From the NCBI GenBank assembly GCA_026988075.1, contig JALSLZ010000176.1:1-37302 (forward strand): a stretch of DNA of 37,302 bases, in the 5' to 3' direction. Within the stretch, counting starts at the first letter, position 1. The number at the start of each line of letters is the position of its first letter. Below, piece by piece: positions 9,579 through 17,036 of this stretch. The position numbers and the translations under genes are program-made. This DNA is from Flavobacteriaceae bacterium. GTDB taxonomy: Bacteria; Bacteroidota; Bacteroidia; Flavobacteriales; Flavobacteriaceae. The notes under the pieces were generated by a model, which saw only the letters and a list, made by a program, of their open reading frames with translations, was not told where the DNA came from and ran no database searches.

Positions 9579-10505
9579 TTATTTAATAATTAATTTTTTA
9601 ACCAATTTAGCATCTGCTGAATTCATTTCAACAAAGTATAAACCAGAAGATAAATTTGATACATTAATCGATTTTTGACCAATTAAATTATCTAAATTAT
9701 TTGTTAATACTACTCTACCATTAACATCATATAAAGATACGCTTGTTAAAGTGATATTGCTTTGATTATTAATTGTAAAATTGTTTGTTGTAGCTGTTGG
9801 GTATATTTTAACTGAAGACGCTAAGATATTATCGTTAACTGCTGCTGTAGAATCATCTGTTACAACAAAATCATCTGTATGTAAAACAAATGCATCATTA
9901 GTTACATAGTGTATCGCAATATAAATATTAGAATTTGCATATGCAGATAAATTCGCAGTAATCTCAGTCCAATCGGTTGGAATTTCTTGATAGGCTTTTG
10001 TGTTTTGTGTATCTAAATCTTGGTCAATATCAATTACCGTAAAATCTGCGGGAGCTACACCAGTTGTAGACACTGCCATTTGAATTCTTTCTAAACCATA
10101 AGTATCTGTTAACGATTTTGCCCAAAACGATACTTGCCCATTACCTGCTATACTAATTTGAGGTGTTATAGCCCAATCATCATTTGGAGTTGTACTAGAC
10201 GAAGCACCAGAAGCAACAAAATACAAGCCTTTTGCTCCACCATGAGTATCATAAGCCGTTCCTGCTGCTGAAGGAGTTGTTGCAGATGGATTAAAAATAA
10301 TCGCACTACCTATATAGCCTTCATTGGCAAAATCATAAGTATCGAAGCCCCATGTTGTTCCTCCTTCACCATCAACAAGAGTCCAACCACCTATTGTTGC
10401 AATTTCAAAATCAGGATATGATTCAAAATCATCTGAAAAAATTGTTGTTTGCGCTGTTAAAGAAATAGTTGCAAATGCAGCTAATAAAAGTAAAGTTTTT
10501 TTCAT
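9579..10505 (-). CDS. Secreted protein, choice-of-anchor J-like domain with T9SS type A sorting tail
   Basis: Start reassigned to MKKTLLLLAAFATISLTAQ (signal peptide); FSDDFESYPDFEIATIGGWTLVDGEGGTTWGF; C-term SVSLYDVNGRVVLTN...LSSGLYFVEMNSADAKLVKKLIIK. Confidence 0.88.
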   Translation of the reverse strand: MKKTLLLLAAFATISLTAQTTIFSDDFESYPDFEIATIGGWTLVDGEGGTTWGFDTYDFANEGYIGSAIIFNPSATTPSAAGTAYDTHGGAKGLYFVASGASSSTTPNDDWAITPQISIAGNGQVSFWAKSLTDTYGLERIQMAVSTTGVAPADFTVIDIDQDLDTQNTKAYQEIPTDWTEITANLSAYANSNIYIAIHYVTNDAFVLHTDDFVVTDDSTAAVNDNILASSVKIYPTATTNNFTINNQSNITLTSVSLYDVNGRVVLTNNLDNLIGQKSINVSNLSSGLYFVEMNSADAKLVKKLIIK

Positions 10506-10590
10506 AATTAAAAGTTTTAAATTGTTAAATAATTTGTTATTCTCCAAAGATACAAATAATTATAAAAAAAAAACTAAAATATTGTTAAAT

Positions 10591-11736
10591 TCATTTTAAT
10601 TTACTTAAAATAAATTTAATTGTAGCATCAATATCTACAGTATTATCTAATGATTTGGGTTTGTAAATTGGCATTTTAGCATAATTATTTTTTATTAAAT
10701 ACGCTATTTCATTTTTATACTCTAATGTTGTTTTTCCAACCAATAACAAGTCTACATCTTTATTTAATTGAAAATAATTAAAAATCTTTACCAAACCTGT
10801 TAAATACAAATAATCTTTTGTGAAACCGCCACCTCGATGTACTCGAAGTGTAATTCCAAAAGCTTTATTTGCAGAAAGACTATAACTATTGTACAACATT
10901 TTAAATGTTTGGGTAAAATCATACCCTTTTTCTAACGATTCAACAGCAATAACTCTATATGCTAACACTTTTAAACGTTCTAAGGTAATACTATTCGACA
11001 TAAACTCATTAAATACCGCTAAACCTTCTTGAGTTTCTACATTATTTGGAAAACCATGTGAAAATATTTTTAATGGGTTTATCAAGCTATTCATCGTAGT
11101 AACCATATGAATGCCTATTTCGTGATTTATTAAAATATCAATATCGCTTTGAGAAAAAGTATGATTCTTGTTTAAAACCAAAGTTTTATCATTACTTAAA
11201 ACCATAGCTATTGCAGAAAGCTTATCAGAATGTTTAATTTGATAGCTAAAATCATATTGTTTTGAATATTCACGAAATTGTTGCTCCGTTTGATGAACAT
11301 CAAATTTAGGTTTACTTTTATTTGAATCAACCTCTTCATTAAAGTGAAGAATAAATTTAGCATTATCTACATCTTTTTCGGTTGGTGTACCAAAAGAGCG
11401 CAGTGAATTGTAATAAAATTTTTCTGCTTTACCAATAGTAGCAATACATTCTATTAAACCAGAATATTCATAAATAATGTCTTCGTATAAATTTCTAACT
11501 ACATCATCTTGAATTAATTCTATTTCTAAAGAAAATAATTCTCGCTGCAATTTAAATGCATCAAAATCTAATTTTGGATATACGAATTTTGGATTTTTAG
11601 TAAAATTAGACGCAAAGAATTTCTTTTTTTCTTCTTCTATATTTATAGGGTTAATATAATTTAACAACTCAATTTTTTTTACTAAAAAATCAAGTTTTTT
11701 ATCAATTTTAATAATTGATGATTCTATTTTCACCAT
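10591..11736 (-). CDS. DUF1704 / 'flavohemoglobin expression-modulating QEGLA motif' protein; predicted metallopeptidase
   Basis: NHEIGIHMVTTMN (HExxxH) and ETQEGLAVFNEFMS (QEGLA) motifs; RVHRGGGFTKDYLYLTGL. Confidence 0.88.
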   Translation of the reverse strand: MVKIESSIIKIDKKLDFLVKKIELLNYINPINIEEEKKKFFASNFTKNPKFVYPKLDFDAFKLQRELFSLEIELIQDDVVRNLYEDIIYEYSGLIECIATIGKAEKFYYNSLRSFGTPTEKDVDNAKFILHFNEEVDSNKSKPKFDVHQTEQQFREYSKQYDFSYQIKHSDKLSAIAMVLSNDKTLVLNKNHTFSQSDIDILINHEIGIHMVTTMNSLINPLKIFSHGFPNNVETQEGLAVFNEFMSNSITLERLKVLAYRVIAVESLEKGYDFTQTFKMLYNSYSLSANKAFGITLRVHRGGGFTKDYLYLTGLVKIFNYFQLNKDVDLLLVGKTTLEYKNEIAYLIKNNYAKMPIYKPKSLDNTVDIDATIKFILSKLK

Positions 11737-11751
11737 TTAATACTGTTATTT

Positions 11752-12585
11752 TTAATCGTTATAAAACTGAATCGCATGATTTTTTAATCTTATTTTAAGT
11801 GCCTCTTCGATTGAATTAACAACTTCGGGAAACATAATTTGATCTAACTCATCACAATAAATTTTACTTACTTCTGTCGCCAAAACTAAGGTTTCTTTAA
11901 AATTTGACATAATAAATTGTAAAAAATATCCATTTCCTTTAAAAACATCGTTTATTAAAGATGTTGATTTAATATTATGTGGCAACTTAATTTCGCTTAA
12001 TGATTGTTGCCAAGAAGTAACAAATTTACCAAATTTATTCATATCTACTTTTCCTGCACCTATATTAAAAGTAGGCACTTCTCTACTCCAACGTTTCCAA
12101 TTATATGAATGCATGTCGTACACAATTACTTTTCTATGTATTTGCTCAAGCTTACTAATTAAAGCATGCACAACCTTATAGAAATTTTCATGTTTTTTTA
12201 AGCTTTGTATCTTTGCATTTTTACTTAATGGTGATTTCCATAATTTTTTACCCCAAGCATCTTCGTAAATAGCAGCTTCTGGTGCTCTATTTAAATCGTA
12301 TTCAAATCGTGAATCGTTACCCGAAATAACAATAGGATGCGATTGTACCATCGTTAATGTTTCTGGATCTTCTTCAAACCAACGATCATATTCGGTATGC
12401 AAACAATTACTCCAAAGTGATTTTCTAAATTGATGTCCGTTATGAACAGCACCACAAACATAATGTGTATATGCTTCAACTTTCAATGTAAATGAATAAT
12501 CTTCAGCTACAGCATAAAAAACTCGTTCATTATTAATGTTTTCAATTATTTTTACTACTGATAATCTTTCCATTTTAAGCTTCAT
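11752..12585 (-). CDS. N-formylglutamate amidohydrolase-family protein
   Basis: SHPIVISGNDSRFEYDLNRAPEAA and VIVYDMHSYNWKR motifs; a second in-frame ATG at 12573 may be the true start. Confidence 0.87.
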   Translation of the reverse strand: MKLKMERLSVVKIIENINNERVFYAVAEDYSFTLKVEAYTHYVCGAVHNGHQFRKSLWSNCLHTEYDRWFEEDPETLTMVQSHPIVISGNDSRFEYDLNRAPEAAIYEDAWGKKLWKSPLSKNAKIQSLKKHENFYKVVHALISKLEQIHRKVIVYDMHSYNWKRWSREVPTFNIGAGKVDMNKFGKFVTSWQQSLSEIKLPHNIKSTSLINDVFKGNGYFLQFIMSNFKETLVLATEVSKIYCDELDQIMFPEVVNSIEEALKIRLKNHAIQFYND

Positions 12586-13609
12586 CTACTCGTTTTCTTA
12601 AAAGTGTTCTACGGTTAAAATTAGCATTCATTTCCATTACTTTACCTTCTAAAAAGTCAATTACTTTTTCTTGAAGTTTTATTTTATATGCTTTATTCAT
12701 ATATGTAATTCCACCTGGACTCATTACATTTACCTCTACTAATTTTTCACTAATCAAATCAATACCAACAAAATACAAACCGTCTTCTACTAATTTTGGA
12801 CCTATACGTTCGCATAACAACTTTTCATTTGCTGTTAATTTGTGTTTTTCAATACTTCCGCCAGCGCTTACATTAGAACGATGATCTTTTTCGCCTGGAA
12901 TTCGTCTCATAGATCCGATAGGTCTTCCGTTAAGTAATAAAACTCGAACATCTCCTTTCTCTGCACCTTTAATATATTCTTGCAAAATAACATAATCACT
13001 ACCACCAATTGCATTTTGCAAATAAAAATCTAATAAAGAATTGATATTTCCCATTGCCGATTTTTCAATTAAAATAACGCCAGATCCACCAAAACCATTT
13101 AAGGGTTTTAATATCATTTTGTCAGAATTTGACTCTTCAATAGTTTTAATTAAATATTCTTTATTTTTAGAAACATGCGTTACTGGAATAATATCATTAT
13201 TAGGATCATCAAAAACAGCAGTATATAGTTTATTATTTGCTACACGCATACCATTAATAGAGTTCATAATAAAAACATCGTCTTTAACTGAATCTAAAAA
13301 ATTCAACATTAATGGGTCTAATGGTGGTTCTGCTCTCATAAAAAGCACATCAAACCCTGCAAGAGGTAACATCTCTTCTCGTGTTGTTGCTTTTTTATGA
13401 AACGATTTTAAATTTGCTGGCACATTATCCATTCTTTCAATAATTGTACAAAATGCACTCGTAATACTATTACGAATCGTTAAATTTGCAGGTGTACAAG
13501 TTGCAACACCATGCCCACGCTTTACACACTCATTTATAAAGCTTACTGTTGAGTCGTTTTCTGGGTTTTTTATATCTTCCCAAGGATACATTAAAAAACA
13601 AATATTCAT
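12575..13609 (-). CDS. Glutathione synthase (GshB)-like ATP-grasp ligase
   Basis: MILKPLNGFGGSGVILI, YVILQEYIKGAEKGDVRVLLLNGRPIGSMRRIP, VGIDLISEKLVEVNVMSPGGI. Confidence 0.9.
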   Translation of the reverse strand: MNICFLMYPWEDIKNPENDSTVSFINECVKRGHGVATCTPANLTIRNSITSAFCTIIERMDNVPANLKSFHKKATTREEMLPLAGFDVLFMRAEPPLDPLMLNFLDSVKDDVFIMNSINGMRVANNKLYTAVFDDPNNDIIPVTHVSKNKEYLIKTIEESNSDKMILKPLNGFGGSGVILIEKSAMGNINSLLDFYLQNAIGGSDYVILQEYIKGAEKGDVRVLLLNGRPIGSMRRIPGEKDHRSNVSAGGSIEKHKLTANEKLLCERIGPKLVEDGLYFVGIDLISEKLVEVNVMSPGGITYMNKAYKIKLQEKVIDFLEGKVMEMNANFNRRTLLRKRVDEA

Positions 13610-13639
13610 AACGGTTTGGTTTTAATTAGTTAATATATT

Positions 13640-14941
13640 TTATACAGAGTAATTATCATCCCAATTTTTTACTTTTGGTTCTCCTAACTTATCAATAGAT
13701 TTTGCTACCAGCATAGAAACCGCTGCATCTCCAGTAACATTCACTGTCGTTCTACACATATCTAAAGGTCTGTCAATTGCAAATATTAATGCTAAACCTG
13801 CTTCTGGAATTCCTGCTTGCGCCAATACAATTACCAACATAACCATTCCTGCACCAGGAACAGCAGCCGATCCAATTGAAGCCAATGTAGCAGTAGCAAC
13901 AATACCCAACTGCGTACCTAAACTTAAATCCATACCAAAAGCTTGTGCAATAAAAACAGCTGCAACAGCTTGATAAAGACTTGTTCCATCCATATTAATT
14001 GTTGCGCCTATTGGCAAAACAAAACTGGTAACCTCTTCATCTACACCTAAATGCTCTGAAACTCGCTCCATAGTAACTGGCAATGTTGCCGCACTACTAC
14101 TTGTTGAGAATGCCAATAATTGAGCTGGCGAAATTCCGTTCATAAAAAATTTAGGTGTTTTTTTAGTAACCAACATGACTAATAAATTATAGAACGCAAT
14201 CATGATTAGTAAACCTAAAACTACAGTTAACGCATACCATCCTAAAGCCTTAAATAAATCTGCACTTGGCGATTCTACCACTAAAGCTGCCAATAATGCA
14301 AATACACCATAAGGAGCTGCAAGCATTATTAAGTCTATCATTTTAAGTATTACTTCGTTAAAACCATCAAAAAAGTCTTTTACTGGTTTTGATTTTTCTT
14401 CAGGAATTAATATAAGTCCTATTCCGAAAAAAACCGCAAAAAATATTACTTGTAACATATTTTTATTATTTGCTGAAGCTTTAATAATATTACTTGGCAC
14501 TAAATCAACCAAGGCTTGTAATGGACCTGAACTTTGCTGATTTTTTGCTTCATCTTTATACTTTTGTGTATTACTTGTATAATTTTGCACCAACTCTTTT
14601 CTAGTTTCTTCGGTAATAGAATTGCCTGGTTTTATAATATTTACTAGAACCAAACCTATTGAAACAGCAATTACAGTTGTTAATATATAAGTAATAATGG
14701 TTCTTCCACCCATTTTTGAAAGTTTAGAAATGTCTTTTAAATCAGATACACCTTTAATTAGCGATGCCAATATTAACGGCACAGCTATTAATTTTAAAGA
14801 ATTGATAAATATTTTACCAAATGGCTTAATCCAATCTTGAATTAATTGTTTTCCTCCTTCAAAATTTGAAAATATTACTCCAATTGCTACTCCAAGTACC
14901 ATTCCTATTAATATTTTCCAATGTAATCCTAAATTTTTCAT
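13640..14941 (-). CDS. Dicarboxylate/amino acid:cation symporter (DAACS family)
   Basis: AFSTSSSAATLPVTMERV, GATINMDGTSLYQAVAAVFIAQAFG, IDRPLDMCRTTVNVTGDA; start reassigned to MKNLGLHWKILIGMVLGV. Confidence 0.94.
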   Translation of the reverse strand: MKNLGLHWKILIGMVLGVAIGVIFSNFEGGKQLIQDWIKPFGKIFINSLKLIAVPLILASLIKGVSDLKDISKLSKMGGRTIITYILTTVIAVSIGLVLVNIIKPGNSITEETRKELVQNYTSNTQKYKDEAKNQQSSGPLQALVDLVPSNIIKASANNKNMLQVIFFAVFFGIGLILIPEEKSKPVKDFFDGFNEVILKMIDLIMLAAPYGVFALLAALVVESPSADLFKALGWYALTVVLGLLIMIAFYNLLVMLVTKKTPKFFMNGISPAQLLAFSTSSSAATLPVTMERVSEHLGVDEEVTSFVLPIGATINMDGTSLYQAVAAVFIAQAFGMDLSLGTQLGIVATATLASIGSAAVPGAGMVMLVIVLAQAGIPEAGLALIFAIDRPLDMCRTTVNVTGDAAVSMLVAKSIDKLGEPKVKNWDDNYSV

Positions 14942-15096
14942 GTGTTCTATATAAAATTGAGTCACAATATATGAAATAATATGATTCAATAATAAATTAT
15001 AATAGCAAAAATTTGGCATGGTTTTTTCTTTTGTATAAATAACAATTTTTATGTAAATTGCAAGAAAATTAATTATTAATTACTTAAAAAAGAAAA

Positions 15097-15732
15097 ATGG
15101 CAGGAATTTTAGATTTATTACAAGGTCCTATGGGACAAATGCTTATTAGTGGAGCAGGAAAACAATTAGGCTTAGGTCAAGACAAAACAAAGAGTGCTTT
15201 AAGTGCAGCAATGCCTCTTATATTGGGAGCAATGAAAAACAATGCAGCTACGCCTGAAGGCGCATCAGGGTTATTAGGAGCTTTAACTGGCGCTAAACAT
15301 GATGGCGGAATTTTAGATAGCTTAGGCAGTATTTTAGGCGGAGATAAAATTGATGATAATGTAATGCAAGATGGCGCAGGAATTTTAGGACATGTTTTTG
15401 GAGGTAAAGAAGAACATGTTGCTGCTGCGGTTAGCAAATCAAGCGGTATAGATTTAGGTTCCGCAATGAATATATTAAAAGTAGCTGGACCATTTTTAAT
15501 GGGCGCTTTAGGTAAACAAGCACGTACACAAGGTGTTTCAGATCAAAACGGATTAGGCAGTTTGCTTGGCGGAATGCTTGGTGGCGGACAACAAGAACAA
15601 CAAAGTTTAGTTAACAGATTATTAGATGCTGACGGAGATGGAAGTATTATTGATGACGTTGCTGGAATGCTTATGAGTGGAGGCAAAAAAGGTGGACTTG
15701 GAAGTTTACTTGGAGGTCTTTTTGGAAAATAA
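15097..15732 (+). CDS. DUF937 domain-containing protein
   Basis: Gly-rich repeats, LLDADGDGSIIDDVAGMLM, glycine-rich C-terminus GLGSLLGGLFGK. Confidence 0.88.
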   Translation: MAGILDLLQGPMGQMLISGAGKQLGLGQDKTKSALSAAMPLILGAMKNNAATPEGASGLLGALTGAKHDGGILDSLGSILGGDKIDDNVMQDGAGILGHVFGGKEEHVAAAVSKSSGIDLGSAMNILKVAGPFLMGALGKQARTQGVSDQNGLGSLLGGMLGGGQQEQQSLVNRLLDADGDGSIIDDVAGMLMSGGKKGGLGSLLGGLFGK

Positions 15733-15754
15733 TTTTTACTTTTCATGAAATATT

Positions 15755-15789
15755 AAAACTGTTACATTTTTTTTGTAACAGTTTTTTTT
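15755..15789 (+). terminator. Intrinsic terminator of the DUF937 gene
   Basis: AAAACTGTTACA / TGTAACAGTTTT stem plus T8 run. Confidence 0.85.
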
Positions 15790-15829
15790 ATTTTACTTTT
15801 AAGAGTATTATTATTACTATATTTGGAGT

Positions 15830-16132
15830 ATGAATAAATTAAAGAGCCGTTGGAATATATCATCGAATAGTCAACTTATACTCATCTTACTAGTATTTGC
15901 TGTAAATGGCTCTTTATCTGGTTTAATTACAAAACCTGCAATGTCATATATTGGCATTAATAGTGAGAATATTCCTTTACTAATATATTGGATTCTTTAC
16001 ATCGTAATTATTTCAATTGTATACTTTGCACTACTTATTATAATTAGTAGAATATTTGGTCAATCTACTTTTTTCAGGAGGTTTGCTAAAAAATCACTTA
16101 CTCCTTTAGGGTTTAAACGTTTTTTTAATTAA
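15830..16132 (+). CDS. Small membrane protein, DUF6787-like
   Basis: Two or more TM segments; C-term FFRRFAKKSLTPLGFKRFFN recalled from this flavobacterial family. Confidence 0.65.
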   Translation: MNKLKSRWNISSNSQLILILLVFAVNGSLSGLITKPAMSYIGINSENIPLLIYWILYIVIISIVYFALLIIISRIFGQSTFFRRFAKKSLTPLGFKRFFN

Positions 16133-16408
16133 TTATTTCTTAATTACAAATTTATAAATCCACACTAATGTAAAAGTTGGAATAACATCTGTTGATGGCA
16201 AAGCTTCTTCTATAAAAACTATAGCACCTGCAATTTTACCCAAATTACCTTTATACATTTTTGACATTAAATATCCTGATAATGGAGCCCAGATAACATC
16301 TGTAAATTCGCCTATCATTGGTATTGAAAAGGACAAATAACCAATTAAATCAAAAATGACACTTAGCACAAGTTGACTATATTTACTTAATTTTATTTCT
16401 TTATTCAT
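16133..16408 (-). CDS. Small conserved membrane protein of unknown function
   Basis: 91 aa hydrophobic ORF with TM helices, ATG start, immediately convergent with the previous gene. Confidence 0.65.
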   Translation of the reverse strand: MNKEIKLSKYSQLVLSVIFDLIGYLSFSIPMIGEFTDVIWAPLSGYLMSKMYKGNLGKIAGAIVFIEEALPSTDVIPTFTLVWIYKFVIKK

Positions 16409-16525
16409 AGTATTTATGTGACATCTAAATTACTTATTTGTTACACATTCGTTCGATTTATTTCACATTATGACATATCGAACTCAGGTTATTACTATAT
16501 CTTTGTGTTTTCAAACACTCGATAA

Positions 16526-16978
16526 ATGAAGCTAAATAAAATTCTAAAACGCAAAGGTTATATTTCAATTAAATTAAACAAAACAATCACCAATCATTAC
16601 GAAGTAAAGGCAAAAATAAACGGCAAAAAAGGCAGCTTTATTTTAGATACTGGCGCTTCTAATTCTTGTATAGATTTTAATAATGCTAATTATTTTAATT
16701 TAGACGTATTAGCATCTTCTACGCTTGCTTCTGGAGCTGGAGCTACCGATATGTTTACAAAAAAATCGCTTAAAAACAAATTATCAATTAAGAAATGGCA
16801 TTTTTTTAATTTTGATTTGGTACTTTTTGATTTGACGCATGTAAATTTAGCATTAACAAAACACAATGCAAAAGAAATTCATGGCATTATTGGTGCAGAT
16901 ATTCTTCAAAAAGGAAAAGCAATCATAGATTACAAAAACAGCAAACTGTATCTTAAAAAACTTGTTTTTATGTACTAA
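16526..16978 (+). CDS. Retropepsin-like (clan AA) aspartic protease
   Basis: FILDTGASNSCID active-site motif and HGIIGADIL; no signal peptide. Confidence 0.87.
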   Translation: MKLNKILKRKGYISIKLNKTITNHYEVKAKINGKKGSFILDTGASNSCIDFNNANYFNLDVLASSTLASGAGATDMFTKKSLKNKLSIKKWHFFNFDLVLFDLTHVNLALTKHNAKEIHGIIGADILQKGKAIIDYKNSKLYLKKLVFMY

Positions 16979-16983
16979 ACAAA

Positions 16984-17013
16984 AAAAGACTGTCATTAAA
17001 TTGACAGTCTTTT
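16984..17013. terminator. Bidirectional intrinsic terminator between convergent retropepsin and rpsA genes
   Basis: AAAAGACTGTCA / TGACAGTCTTTT perfect 12-bp stem with A/T tracts on both sides. Confidence 0.88.
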
Positions 17014-17036
17014 AAAATTTAATAGATTAGAAAATA

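Noticed and set aside
4828-12585. One histidine-degradation cluster hutU-hutH-(hutG-like)
   Set aside because: The N-formylglutamate-amidohydrolase gene is separated by unrelated, partly opposite-strand genes and sits in another apparent operon.
15177-15746. Minus-strand ORFs (15177-15437, 15543-15746) inside DUF937
   Set aside because: Shadow ORFs created by the glycine-rich composition of DUF937 (Pro/Ser-rich translations).
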